Assembly: GCA_043777675.1 (NCBI GenBank)
Contig: JAYWHR010000079.1
Location: 1-64,000 of the forward strand
Origin: JANMDU01 sp043777675
GTDB taxonomy: Bacteria > Pseudomonadota > Gammaproteobacteria > Burkholderiales > Burkholderiaceae_C
Length of the DNA stretch: 64,000 bases
Direction of reading: 5' to 3'
Positions 22,590 through 31,321 of this stretch are shown in pieces. Each line of letters begins with the position of its first letter. Position 1 is the stretch's first letter. The notes under the pieces were generated by a model. The model did not search any database, was not told where the DNA came from, and worked only from the letters and a program-made list of their open reading frames with translations. The position numbers were made by a program, and so were the translations under genes.

Positions 22590-24959
22590 TCAGCGCGCTG
22601 CATTGGCATCCGCAACAGTAAGTGCTGTCATGTTCACAATGCGCCGTACAGTCGCACTTGCCGTCAGGATATGCACCGGTTTGGCGCAGCCCAGGAGCAC
22701 GGGTCCAATCGCAATGTTCCCGCCAGCTGCTGTTTTGAGGAGGTTGTAAGCGATATTGGCGGCATCGATGTTGGGCAGCACCAGCAAATTAGCCTCGCCC
22801 GTCAGGGTCGAATGAGGCATGATGGTCTTGCGCATATTGGCATCGAGCGCCACATCTCCATGCATCTCGCCATCGACCTCTAACCACGGTGCCTGTACGC
22901 GCAGCAAATCCAAAACGCGCCGCATCTTCACGGCGCTGGGCTGATTGCTTGATCCGAAATTGCTGTGTGAAAGTAAAGCGGCTTTGGGTGTGATGCCAAA
23001 GCGCATCATCTCTTCTGCCGCCATCACCGTGATCTCGGCCAACTCCTCGGCCGTTGGATCGTAGTTCACGTGCGTATCGACCAAAAAGATTTGGCGATCA
23101 GGCAAGAGCAGGCCATTCATACAGGCATAAACGGGTACATCTTGCGGCGTACTATCGCAGCCGCCGGGCCGCTTGCCAATCACTTGATCGATGTACTGAA
23201 GATGAATGTTGGTTGTGCCCCAAGTGCCGCAAATCATGCCATCCACATCGCCCTTGTGAAGCAGCATGGCACCGATCAAAGTCAGGCGGCGGCGCATCTC
23301 TATTTTTGCCACTTGTGCTGTCACGCCCTTGCGCTCGGTCATGCGGTGGTAGGTTTGCCAAAAATCGCGATATCGGTGATCCTGCTCGACGTTCACCACA
23401 TCGTAATCGAGCTCTTCTTTTAAGCGTAGACCAAATTTTTCAATGCGCTGCGCAATCACTGCGGGGCGGCCAATCAAGGTGGGGCGCGCTAGGCCTTCGT
23501 CCACCACAATTTGGCAGGCGCGGAGCACGCGCTCTTCTTCACCCTCGGCAAAGGCGATGCGCTTGTTCTTTGCTTTCTTTGCAGTGTTGAAGATCGGCTT
23601 CATCGTCGTGCCGCTGGCATACACAAAGCTTTGCAGCTTTTGCTTGTAGGCCTCCATATCGGCAATCGGGCGCAGCGCCACGCCGCTCGTCTCAGCGGCC
23701 TTGGCCACTGCTGGCGCAATCTTCATCATCAAGCGCGGATCAAACGGCTTAGGAATCAAATACTCTGCGCCAAAGGCCAGCTTTTCGCCGGCATAAGCCG
23801 CCGCGACCACTTCGCTCTGCTCAGCTTGCGCGAGCTCTGCAATCGCGTGCACTGCTGCAATTTCCATTTCCACCGTGATCGTGGACGCGCCAGCATCCAG
23901 CGCACCCCGGAAGATATAAGGGAAGCAGAGCACGTTGTTAACTTGATTTGGATAATCCGTACGCCCCGTAGCCATAATCGCATCGTCCCTCACCGCATGC
24001 ACTTCTTCCGGCAAGATTTCAGGATTCGGATTGGCCAGCGCCAAGATCAGCGGCTGAGGCGCCATGCTCTTAACCATGTCAGGCTTTAATACGCCGCCGG
24101 CAGACAGGCCAAGAAACACGTCTGCATCTTCCATCACCTCAGCAAGCGTGCGCAGGCCAGTCTTTTGCACAAACTGGATTTTGTCTTCATCCATCAGCTC
24201 AGTGCGGCCTTCGTACACCACGCCAGCCAAATCCGTGACCCAAATGTTCTCACGCGGGATGCCAAGCTTCACCAAAAGTCCGAGGCACGCGAGCGCTGCA
24301 GCGCCAGCGCCAGAGGTGACAAGCTTGATCTTCTTGGGATCTTTGCCCACCACCTTCAAGCCATTCAGAATAGCCGCGCCCACCACAATCGCCGTGCCGT
24401 GCTGATCATCATGGAATACAGGAATCTTCATGCGTTCGCGCAGTTTGCGCTCCACATAAAAGCAATCGGGTGCTTTGATGTCTTCTAAATTGATGCCGCC
24501 AAAAGTGGGCTCCAGCGAAGCGATGATGTCCACGAGCTTATCGAGATCGTGCTTTTCATTGATCTCAATATCAAACACATCAATGCCGGCGAACTTTTTG
24601 AACAAAACGGCCTTGCCTTCCATCACCGGCTTAGCTGCTAAAGGCCCGATATCGCCCAAGCCAAGCACAGCAGTACCGTTGGTGATCACGGCGACTAGGT
24701 TGCCGCGAGCGGTGTACTTATAAGCGTTGTTCGGGTCTTTAACGATTTCTTCGCAAGGTGCGGCCACGCCGGGGCTGTAGGCCAGCGCGAGATCTCGCTG
24801 ATTCGTTAGCGTCTTGGTGGCGGCGATAGCCACTTTGCCTGGTGTCGGGAATTCGTGATACTCAAGAGCAGCTCTTCTTAGCTCTTCGCGAGCTTGCAGG
24901 CGCTTTTCATCGCTCACTCCTTTGGGAATCAGTGCAGCGTTATCATTCATAGAAGGCAT
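22590..24959 (-). CDS. maeB: NADP-dependent malic enzyme with phosphotransacetylase-like domain
   Basis: A 789-residue MaeB-type enzyme. N-terminal malic enzyme domain (about 1-430): EYHEFPTPGKVAIAATKTL, LAYSPGVAAPCEEI, GDIGPLAAKPVMEGKAVLFK, FGGINLEDIKAPDCF, FHDDQHGTAIVV and the NADP-binding GAGAAALACLGLL. C-terminal phosphate-acetyltransferase-like domain (about 440-789): IAFAEGEEERVLRACQI, MICGTWGT, LLSHSNFGSSNQPSA and ANLLVLPNIDAANIAYNLLK. It converts malate to pyruvate with NADPH; the PTA-like domain is regulatory. I chose the ATG at 24959 because family members start here; the open frame runs about 36 codons further upstream. Convergent with nothing and divergent from oxyR. Confidence 0.95.
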   Translation of the reverse strand: MPSMNDNAALIPKGVSDEKRLQAREELRRAALEYHEFPTPGKVAIAATKTLTNQRDLALAYSPGVAAPCEEIVKDPNNAYKYTARGNLVAVITNGTAVLGLGDIGPLAAKPVMEGKAVLFKKFAGIDVFDIEINEKHDLDKLVDIIASLEPTFGGINLEDIKAPDCFYVERKLRERMKIPVFHDDQHGTAIVVGAAILNGLKVVGKDPKKIKLVTSGAGAAALACLGLLVKLGIPRENIWVTDLAGVVYEGRTELMDEDKIQFVQKTGLRTLAEVMEDADVFLGLSAGGVLKPDMVKSMAPQPLILALANPNPEILPEEVHAVRDDAIMATGRTDYPNQVNNVLCFPYIFRGALDAGASTITVEMEIAAVHAIAELAQAEQSEVVAAAYAGEKLAFGAEYLIPKPFDPRLMMKIAPAVAKAAETSGVALRPIADMEAYKQKLQSFVYASGTTMKPIFNTAKKAKNKRIAFAEGEEERVLRACQIVVDEGLARPTLIGRPAVIAQRIEKFGLRLKEELDYDVVNVEQDHRYRDFWQTYHRMTERKGVTAQVAKIEMRRRLTLIGAMLLHKGDVDGMICGTWGTTNIHLQYIDQVIGKRPGGCDSTPQDVPVYACMNGLLLPDRQIFLVDTHVNYDPTAEELAEITVMAAEEMMRFGITPKAALLSHSNFGSSNQPSAVKMRRVLDLLRVQAPWLEVDGEMHGDVALDANMRKTIMPHSTLTGEANLLVLPNIDAANIAYNLLKTAAGGNIAIGPVLLGCAKPVHILTASATVRRIVNMTALTVADANAAR

Positions 24960-25200
24960 GTCTTGTCTCGGTACAACTTGTCGCTGCAGCCGTCTTTTTG
25001 TAAGGTGAATCGGATTGTAGGCCGATGAACGGGACAGCCCGAGTGCGGGGATATGCGTATGCGGCATTGGCTGATATGACTTTTATACAGGTCATCGACG
25101 CTCTTTTAGCCTTTGAAAGTAGTCTCCAAGCGAACAATTGACACATCTCGATGGCATACAACAGCACCACATCCCAGCACTTTTGCTGCAAAATCAATGC

Positions 25201-26184
25201 ATGACCCTCACCGAGCTCAAATACATCGTCGCTCTCGCGCGTGAGAAACATTTTGGCCATGCGGCTGAGGCTTGTTTCGTATCGCAACCTACGCTTTCCG
25301 TCTCCATCAAAAAACTGGAAGAGGAGCTCGAATGCAAGCTCTTTGAGCGCAGCGCTAATGAAGTGACAGTCACGCCGCTGGGCGAGGAAATTGTGCGGCA
25401 GGCGCAGAGTGTGCTGGAGCAGGCCTCTCAAATCAAAGAGATCGCCAAGCGCGGCAAAGATCCGTTGGCGGGTAATTTGAAGCTGGGCGTGATCTACACG
25501 ATTGGCCCGTATTTGCTGCCGGATTTGGTGCGTCAAGTCATTGCGCGCACGCCGCAGATGCCGTTGATGCTGCAAGAGAATTTCACAGTGAAATTGCTGG
25601 AAATGCTGCGCACTGGCGAGATTGATTGCGCGATTTTGGCTGAGCCATTTCCTGACACGGGGCTTGCTATGGCGCAGCTCTATGATGAACCCTTCATGAT
25701 CGCCGTGCCTTCGACGCATGCGCTGGCTTCGCGCGAAGTCATTAGCGCGGAAGAGCTCAAAGCGCAAACCATGCTTTTACTGGGCAACGGCCATTGTTTC
25801 CGCGATCATGTGTTGGAAGTGTGCCCGGAGTTTGCACGCTTTTCCAGCAATGCAGAAGGCATCAGTAAGAGCTTTGAAGGCTCATCGCTGGAGACCATCA
25901 AGCACATGGTGGCCGCGGGCATGGGAGTGACTGTGGTACCTCAACTTTCAGTGCCAAAAGACCAGCTAGCCGGCACAAAATCTGTGCAGAATGCTACGAA
26001 AAAGAGAGCAAATAAAAGCAACGATACCACGCCATACGTACGCTACATTCCTTTTGAAGGCAGCCCGCCCACCAGACGTGTGGTGCTCGCTTGGCGGCGT
26101 AGCTTCACGCGCTATGAGGCGATTGCGGCTTTGCGTAATGCGGTCTACGCTTGCGAGTTGCCGGGTGTACAGCGGCTGAGTTAA
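25201..26184 (+). CDS. oxyR: OxyR, hydrogen peroxide-sensing LysR-type regulator, with insertion
   Basis: A 327-residue OxyR. The N-terminal HTH (LTELKYIVALAREKHFGHAAEACFVSQPTLSVSIKKLEEEL) is intact. The redox cysteines are at exactly the E. coli positions, Cys199 (GNGHCFRDH) and Cys208 (LEVCPEF). The C-terminal TRRVVLAWRRSFTRYEAIAALRNAVYAC is typical of betaproteobacterial OxyR. Between VVPQLSVP and VRYIPFEG lies an extra stretch (about residues 256-275, LAGTKSVQNATKKRANKSND) that family members lack; it is encoded by a 45 bp palindromic element. The insertion lies in the regulatory domain, after the redox site. Divergent from maeB. Start at 25201 is the family start. Confidence 0.95.
   Translation: MTLTELKYIVALAREKHFGHAAEACFVSQPTLSVSIKKLEEELECKLFERSANEVTVTPLGEEIVRQAQSVLEQASQIKEIAKRGKDPLAGNLKLGVIYTIGPYLLPDLVRQVIARTPQMPLMLQENFTVKLLEMLRTGEIDCAILAEPFPDTGLAMAQLYDEPFMIAVPSTHALASREVISAEELKAQTMLLLGNGHCFRDHVLEVCPEFARFSSNAEGISKSFEGSSLETIKHMVAAGMGVTVVPQLSVPKDQLAGTKSVQNATKKRANKSNDTTPYVRYIPFEGSPPTRRVVLAWRRSFTRYEAIAALRNAVYACELPGVQRLS
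25967..26013 (+). repeat. 45 bp palindromic element (copy 6, inside oxyR)
   Basis: It reads TAGCCGGCACAAAATCTGTG then CAGAATGCTACGAAAAAGAGAGC. It is inserted in frame in oxyR, codon GCC at 25969, giving AGTKSVQNATKKRAN. The copy in hpaG1 is read in the same frame and gives AGINTAQSAIKKIVN. Confidence 0.85.
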
Positions 26185-26186
26185 GC

Positions 26187-27062
26187 CTAACGCTCTTGCC
26201 AAGCCGCCCAAAGGGCTGCGGCAATGATCAGGCAGCCGCCGAGCACGATGCGCGTTTCAAGCTGCGCCGCGCCAAGCAATACTGATGAGCCGGTGGCAAA
26301 TAAAATTTCGGTGAGCATGATGAGCGATGTGGTGCTGGCCTTCATGCGCGCAGCACCGTATTGCAGTGTGAGATTGCTCACCAAGAAAAACGCAGCAAAG
26401 CCTAAAAGTAGCGCCCAACCCCAGCCGCCTAACATCACTGGTGGCGCAATGCTGCCAAACACGCTTCCCATGCTTCCCACGGCGAAGGAGAAAAACAAGC
26501 CACCGAAAAACATGGCAAAAGTGCGCTGCTCAGCCGCCACTTCACGCAAATGGCGCAGCATCGCGTTATTCAGAGCAAAACAAAAGCCACCCATCAGCGC
26601 CAGCCAGTCAGCCATGCTGCTCGGCACAGGCCAAGGCGACTCAGGGGTTTTGAGCACCAGTGCCACGCCCGCGACAGCCAAAGCCACGCGAGCCACAGAG
26701 CCGCGCGTTGGGCGCTCTCCCAAAATAGCCCAAGCCAGCAGCATCGACCACACCGGCATCATGTAAAAGAGTAGCACCACGCGCACCACATCGCCCACTG
26801 TGACAGCCCAGTTGAAACCCACATTCGTGAGCCCGGAGCCTAAAGCGAGCACCCATAGCGCAGGCACAGCAAGCATGCCGCGCCAAGCTTTGGGGCGCAC
26901 TGCAAAAATGGCAATGACGGCGATGCCGTAGATCAGCGTGTTCGACCACAGGGGATGCAGGCCAAATTTTTGTAGCTCACGAAATGGCCACCAAGACAGG
27001 CCCCAAGCAAACGCATTTAACAAGAGGCCTAAAGCAGCAAGCGTTGTCGTGGATGGGTTCAT
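26187..27062 (-). CDS. EamA/DMT-family exporter
   Basis: A 291-residue protein with ten predicted membrane helices in two similar halves of the drug/metabolite transporter superfamily. Markers are AFAWGLSWWPFRELQKFGLHPLW at the start, PVWSMLLAWAILGERPT at the end of the first half and LTEILFATGSSVLLGAAQLETRIVLGGCLII in the second half. Substrate is unknown; members export amino acids or metabolites. The start overlaps the lplT stop by one base, so both are in one minus-strand operon. The stop lies two bases from the convergent oxyR stop. Confidence 0.9.
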   Translation of the reverse strand: MNPSTTTLAALGLLLNAFAWGLSWWPFRELQKFGLHPLWSNTLIYGIAVIAIFAVRPKAWRGMLAVPALWVLALGSGLTNVGFNWAVTVGDVVRVVLLFYMMPVWSMLLAWAILGERPTRGSVARVALAVAGVALVLKTPESPWPVPSSMADWLALMGGFCFALNNAMLRHLREVAAEQRTFAMFFGGLFFSFAVGSMGSVFGSIAPPVMLGGWGWALLLGFAAFFLVSNLTLQYGAARMKASTTSLIMLTEILFATGSSVLLGAAQLETRIVLGGCLIIAAALWAAWQER

Positions 27063-28402
27063 TAACCGTGAAGGTTGTCGTTGCGAGCAATGGCTAAAAG
27101 GCGCTCTAGCTCAGCGGCATGCTTGATTTGGTTACTGGCATGCCAGCGCTTGATCAGCCACATCACCCCGGCCACGATCAACCCAAAAAGCGTGATGGCC
27201 AAATAAGCTGAGAGATGCGCAGGATCGGTATCTTCCAAATCCAACGCTTGCGCAACCGCAAACTCAGACCAATCGACGGTGGCCACAAGCGTGTAGAAGG
27301 CGCCGAGAAACAAGATACAAGCCTGCTCATTGAAATTCTGAACGGCAATCGAGCGCCCCGCGCCCATGAGATTGTGGCCGCGATGCTGAAGGAGCGCATT
27401 CATCGGCACCACCAAGAAGCCACCAATCGCGCCAAGCAAAATCAGAAAAGGTGCGGCAACCCATACATTGGTGATGAAATTGAGCAACACCACCAGCAAA
27501 CCCATGGCGATGCCAAGCGGCATCAGGCGAGTGGCTTGTTCTAAGGTCATGCGCATCGAAGCAAGCACGGCGCCCACTGCGGTACCAATGGCCACCACGC
27601 CGACCAAAGATGATGCCTGCGTGGTGCTGTAACCCAAAGCTGCCGCACTCCACGCGAGCACGATGTAGCGCAAATTACCGCTCACGCCCCAGAAAAGCGT
27701 GGTCGTGGCTAATGAAATTTGACCGAGCTTGTCTTTCCACAACGTGCTATTGCAGATCCAAAAATCAGGCAAAAGAGTCAGCAGATTCTTGGGCATCGGG
27801 CGCATTTGCACGCCGGTATCGGGGATACGCGTATTGAACCAAGCAGCCAGCACATAGACGAAAATCAAGACGCTAATCGCCGCTTCAGGCGCTGTGTCAA
27901 TCCCGGTATTGATCATGGGAATATCGATCAAGAGCAGGCGAGTGGAAAGGGCGTGGCCGACAAGTTGGCCACCCAGCAACACGCCTAAAATAATGGATCC
28001 GATCGTGAGCCCTTCAATCCAGCCGTTGGCTTTAACGAGTTGGGATGAGGGAAGCAATTCGGTGAGGATGCCGTATTTAGCTGGCGAGTAAGCCGCGGCG
28101 CCTAAGCCCACGACGGCATAAGCCAATAAAGGATGTGAGCCAAAAAGCATCATCAAGCAGCCCACCACCTTGATGGCATTACTGATGAACATGACTTTGC
28201 CTTTGGGCAAGGCGTCAGCAAACGCGCCTACAAAGGGCGCAAGAATCACATAAAACAGCGCAAACATGGGCACCAAGGCCGCGCGCTGCCATTCAGGCTC
28301 GCCTCCGGTGCGTAGCAACTCTACGGCGGCAACGAACAGGGCGTTATCTGCCAGCGAGCTAAAAAACTGCGCCGACATAATGGTGTAAAAACCGCGCTTC
28401 AA
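27062..28402 (-). CDS. lplT: LplT, lysophospholipid transporter (MFS)
   Basis: A 446-residue major-facilitator transporter of the LplT type: MKRGFYTIMSAQFFSSLADNALFVAAVELL at the N-terminus, FYVILAPFVGAFADALPKGKVMFISNAIKVVGC, YSPAKYGILTELLPSSQLVKANGWIEGLT and VVPMNALLQHRGHNLMGAGRSIAVQNFNEQA, which are the standard LplT signatures. It flips lysophospholipids across the inner membrane for re-acylation. It lacks the fused acyltransferase domain seen in Aas. Divergent from alr, an arrangement I recall from related Betaproteobacteria. Confidence 0.92.
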   Translation of the reverse strand: MKRGFYTIMSAQFFSSLADNALFVAAVELLRTGGEPEWQRAALVPMFALFYVILAPFVGAFADALPKGKVMFISNAIKVVGCLMMLFGSHPLLAYAVVGLGAAAYSPAKYGILTELLPSSQLVKANGWIEGLTIGSIILGVLLGGQLVGHALSTRLLLIDIPMINTGIDTAPEAAISVLIFVYVLAAWFNTRIPDTGVQMRPMPKNLLTLLPDFWICNSTLWKDKLGQISLATTTLFWGVSGNLRYIVLAWSAAALGYSTTQASSLVGVVAIGTAVGAVLASMRMTLEQATRLMPLGIAMGLLVVLLNFITNVWVAAPFLILLGAIGGFLVVPMNALLQHRGHNLMGAGRSIAVQNFNEQACILFLGAFYTLVATVDWSEFAVAQALDLEDTDPAHLSAYLAITLFGLIVAGVMWLIKRWHASNQIKHAAELERLLAIARNDNLHG

Positions 28403-28526
28403 GGATGAGGTACTCTAATAAAACAGTGACTGTGGTTTATAGCACGCGGACTTGACAAATCTTTACATGCCGTGCGCGGGTAAACTCGAATAAGCTGTTT
28501 TCAACTCTTCGCTAGTGTGCGCCCTT

Positions 28527-29642
28527 ATGCCTCGTCCTATTCTCGCTACCATCCACACTGCCGCCTTGCGCCACAACATAGCACGTTGCCGCGCGCTGTC
28601 GCCAGATGCAAAGGTCTGGGCGGTGGTCAAAGCCAATGCTTATGGCCACGGCATTGAGCGCGCTTTTGATGGTTTGCGCGGCGCTGATGGCTTTGCCTTG
28701 CTCGACTTGGATGAGGCCCAGCGCATTCGGGCTCTAGGCTGGCGCGGCCCTATTTTGCTGTTGGAAGGTTGTTTTGAAGCGCGCGATTTAGAGATTTGCT
28801 CGCGCTTAGGCCTGTGGCACACGATCCATCGCAACGAACAAATCGATTGGCTCGCCGCGCATAAAACGCATGAGCCGCATCGCGTGTTTCTTAAAATGAA
28901 TTCCGGCATGAACCGCTTGGGCTTCAAGCCGCAAAGCTACCGCAGCGCGTGGACTCGCCTCAATGCACTCACACAAGTTGAAGAAATCTCGTTGATGACG
29001 CATTTCTCCGATGCCGATGCCAAACGCTTTGGGCAAGATGGTATCTCACACCAACTCGCCGTGTTTAACGAAGCCACACAAGATTTGCCCGGAGAGCGAT
29101 CTCTGAGCAACAGCGCGGCCTCGCTTCGCTACAGCGCCAACGCCTTGCGAACCGATTGGATTCGCCCGGGAATTGCTCAATACGGCAGCTCCACCGATTA
29201 TCCTGAGCACGATATTGCGCATTGGGATTTGCAGCCCGCCATGACGCTTTCTGCCCAGATCATCGCGTGTCAAGATTTAGCAGCTGGCGACAGCATTGGG
29301 TACGGCTCGGCCTATGTCGCAGATACTCCCATGCGCATCGGTATCGTGGCCTGCGGCTATGCCGATGGCTACCCGCGCATCGCCCAAGGCACAAACACGC
29401 AAGGCACGCCCGTGCTGATCGATGGCATCCGCAGCCGCACGGTCGGCCGCGTTAGCATGGACATGATCACGGTGGACATCACTCATTTGCCAGCTGCGGC
29501 CGTTGGCAGCAGCGTCACGCTATGGGGGCGCGCCGCTAATGGCGCCATCCTCTGCATCGATGAAGTAGCGATTCAAGCGCAAACGGTAGGCTACGAGTTG
29601 ATGTGCGCCCTTGCGCAGCGCGTGCCTGTGATCGTGGATTGA
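28527..29642 (+). CDS. alr: Alanine racemase
   Basis: A 371-residue PLP-dependent racemase. The PLP lysine is Lys35 in VWAVVKANAYGHG. The opposite catalytic Tyr is in DSIGYGSAYVADTP. Other family marks: FLKMNSGMNRLGF, RTDWIRPGIAQYGSS and RTVGRVSMDMITVDI. It interconverts L- and D-alanine for peptidoglycan. I set the start at ATG 28527, matching the usual MPRPI-type N-terminus; a frame opens four codons earlier. No clear ribosome site is seen. A TTGACA at 28452-28457 upstream could be a -35 box, but no well-spaced -10 accompanies it. Confidence 0.95.
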   Translation: MPRPILATIHTAALRHNIARCRALSPDAKVWAVVKANAYGHGIERAFDGLRGADGFALLDLDEAQRIRALGWRGPILLLEGCFEARDLEICSRLGLWHTIHRNEQIDWLAAHKTHEPHRVFLKMNSGMNRLGFKPQSYRSAWTRLNALTQVEEISLMTHFSDADAKRFGQDGISHQLAVFNEATQDLPGERSLSNSAASLRYSANALRTDWIRPGIAQYGSSTDYPEHDIAHWDLQPAMTLSAQIIACQDLAAGDSIGYGSAYVADTPMRIGIVACGYADGYPRIAQGTNTQGTPVLIDGIRSRTVGRVSMDMITVDITHLPAAAVGSSVTLWGRAANGAILCIDEVAIQAQTVGYELMCALAQRVPVIVD

Positions 29643-29666
29643 TTTTTAAAGCGATTTAGGCACTTT

Positions 29667-29712
29667 GCCGGCAAAGAATATGCGTTAACTGCTATTTAAT
29701 TAATAGCAATTA
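29667..29712 (+). repeat. 45 bp palindromic element (copy 7)
   Basis: It reads GCCGGCAAAGAATATGCG, then TTAACTGCTATTTAATTAATAGC. The last part is a perfect hairpin, GCTATT-TAATT-AATAGC. It lies between the convergent alr and LysR genes and ends at the LysR stop. Directly beyond it a second GAATACTGCGCC fragment forms the final codons of the LysR gene. Confidence 0.88.
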
Positions 29713-29713
29713 G

Positions 29714-30601
29714 CTATGAATACTGCGCCAGCCATTGCGCGAAAAAATCAATGCAAGCGCGAATTTTGGGAGCGCGATGGCGCTCTTGGAGCATGACGGC
29801 GTTGATGGGTACGGTTTGGCAATCCACCAAATGATCCATCACCCGCACGAGCTGGCCTTTTTCAACCAAGGGCTCGGCAATAGCTGTGCCAGCGCGCACG
29901 ATGCCCAAGCTTTGTAGCGCCATGCTCATCATCACGCTGGTGGAATTGGCTCTGTAGCGACCGCGGGCTACATGCACCATCGCATTTTGAGCCATCACAA
30001 AAGGCCAGCGGTTGTAAGCTGGCTGCACACTGCTCGTGATCAGTTGATGCTGCTCTAGCTCTTCAATGCGCATGGGTGCGCCGTGCCGAGCGATATATTC
30101 AGGTGTGGCGTATAGGCGGCGTCCGAGCTCGCCAAGCTTGCGTGCCACCAAGGTGTCCGAGCCCGGATCACCGGTACGCAGCGCAACATCAATACCGAGC
30201 TGCACCAAATTGACGGCGCGATCGTCCACATGTAACTCGATGCTGAGCTGTGGATGCAGCTGAGCCAGCGCAGCTAGGCTGGGCACGATCACATAATGCG
30301 CCATGGCTGGGCTGGCCGCTAAATTTAAGATGCCAGAGACTTGGCTTTTGCCGCCGATATCCGCCTCAAACTGCGCATAGCTGGCCAGCATCTGCTTGCC
30401 ATGATCAAGCAGCGATTGCCCCTCTTCGGTGAGAGAAAGCGAATGCGTGCTGCGGTGCAAGAGTCGCACTTTGTGCAGCGTCTCAAGCCGCGACAGCGAG
30501 CGAGAGATCTGGCTCACAGGCACATCGCGCTCGCGCGCCGCGCTTGAGAGCGAACCGAGTTCAACCACGCGGGTGAAAGTATGAAGGTCGTCTAAATCCA
30601 T
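29714..30601 (-). CDS. LysR-family transcriptional regulator
   Basis: A 295-residue LysR regulator. The N-terminal winged HTH is DDLHTFTRVVELGSLSSAARERDVPVSQISRSLSRLE, and the effector domain follows (SGILNLAASPAMAHYVIVPSLAALAQLHPQLSIELHV, VALRTGDPGSDTLVARKLGELGRRLYATPEYI). It belongs to the CrgA-like subgroup that often controls a divergent oxidoreductase or tautomerase gene. I chose MDLDDL at 30601; the open frame continues 35 codons upstream without support. It is divergent from the 37-residue ORF and the tautomerase gene, which are its likely targets across a 118-base shared control region. Confidence 0.88.
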   Translation of the reverse strand: MDLDDLHTFTRVVELGSLSSAARERDVPVSQISRSLSRLETLHKVRLLHRSTHSLSLTEEGQSLLDHGKQMLASYAQFEADIGGKSQVSGILNLAASPAMAHYVIVPSLAALAQLHPQLSIELHVDDRAVNLVQLGIDVALRTGDPGSDTLVARKLGELGRRLYATPEYIARHGAPMRIEELEQHQLITSSVQPAYNRWPFVMAQNAMVHVARGRYRANSTSVMMSMALQSLGIVRAGTAIAEPLVEKGQLVRVMDHLVDCQTVPINAVMLQERHRAPKIRACIDFFAQWLAQYS

Positions 30602-30719
30602 GGTTTGTTTTGCATTTATTGCAAAAGCATTATGCGCGAAGTGTTGTTTCCACACCATGGGAAAAAACTTAAAGTCCATCTGTCGCTGCCAATTTTGAAG
30701 CGACATTCAGGAGTACATC

Positions 30720-30833
30720 ATGCGCAGCACATTTCGCCGTTTATTGCAGATCATGCAAAGCTTGTGGCATCATATTCTTAGCGGGCTCGTACGCATGCCC
30801 TTTAGCAGCAACCGCGCCCAGCGCATGTATTGA
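30720..30833 (+). CDS. Small ORF, 37 residues, translated with tautomerase
   Basis: A short ORF with an excellent ribosome site (CAGGAG, eight bases before the ATG). The product MRSTFRRLLQIMQSLWHHIL... is basic and amphipathic, with a Leu/Trp-rich middle and the end NRAQRMY. Its stop lies 11 bases before the tautomerase ATG, with GAGCGAG between. I do not know a family. It could be a small membrane-associated peptide or a leader that couples translation. It is the first gene facing the divergent LysR regulator. Confidence 0.55.
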   Translation: MRSTFRRLLQIMQSLWHHILSGLVRMPFSSNRAQRMY

Positions 30834-30844
30834 GCGAGCGAGCC

Positions 30845-31255
30845 ATGCCCACTTTGAGCCTGCGCATTGCGCCACTTCACAACGCGCATCACTATGAGGC
30901 GCTAGCCAGCCAACTCACTGCCCTGACGGCGCGAGTGCTCAATAAACGCCCCGAAGTCACTGCCGTGATGATCGACGATCTGCCTGCTGCGCGCTTTTGC
31001 GTAGGCGGCACTGCCAGCGAGCAACCGATAGCTTGCCTTGAGCTTGACATCACCCAAGGAACGAACACCGCCCAAGAAAAGCAGCAATTTGTCATGGCGG
31101 CACATGCGCTGCTGCAAAGAATGTTGGGCGATTTGCATGAAGCCAGTTACGTGATAGTGCGCGAGCTGCCCGCGAGCGATTGGGGCTTTGGCGGGCTGAC
31201 TCAAGCGCAAAGACGAGCGCAAACTGCAGTCAAGCCATTGAGCGTGTCGCGCTAG
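30845..31255 (+). CDS. Tautomerase-superfamily protein
   Basis: A 136-residue protein that begins Met-Pro-Thr-Leu, so the mature protein exposes Pro1, the catalytic base of the 4-oxalocrotonate tautomerase superfamily. It has LTARVLNKRPEVTAVMIDDLPAARFCVGG and VMAAHALLQRMLGDLHEASYVIVRELPASDWGFGGLTQAQRR. This is one of the two-unit or MIF-like single-chain forms, not the 62-residue form. The start at ATG 30845 keeps Pro at position 2; a TTG upstream would destroy the catalytic end. Substrate unknown; likely controlled by the divergent LysR gene. Confidence 0.82.
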   Translation: MPTLSLRIAPLHNAHHYEALASQLTALTARVLNKRPEVTAVMIDDLPAARFCVGGTASEQPIACLELDITQGTNTAQEKQQFVMAAHALLQRMLGDLHEASYVIVRELPASDWGFGGLTQAQRRAQTAVKPLSVSR

Positions 31256-31321
31256 CGGCTTGAGCAACACTGTGTTTCGTATGTTGGCGCAAGGCATCCC
31301 CGCTTGCGTTATGCTGGCAGT

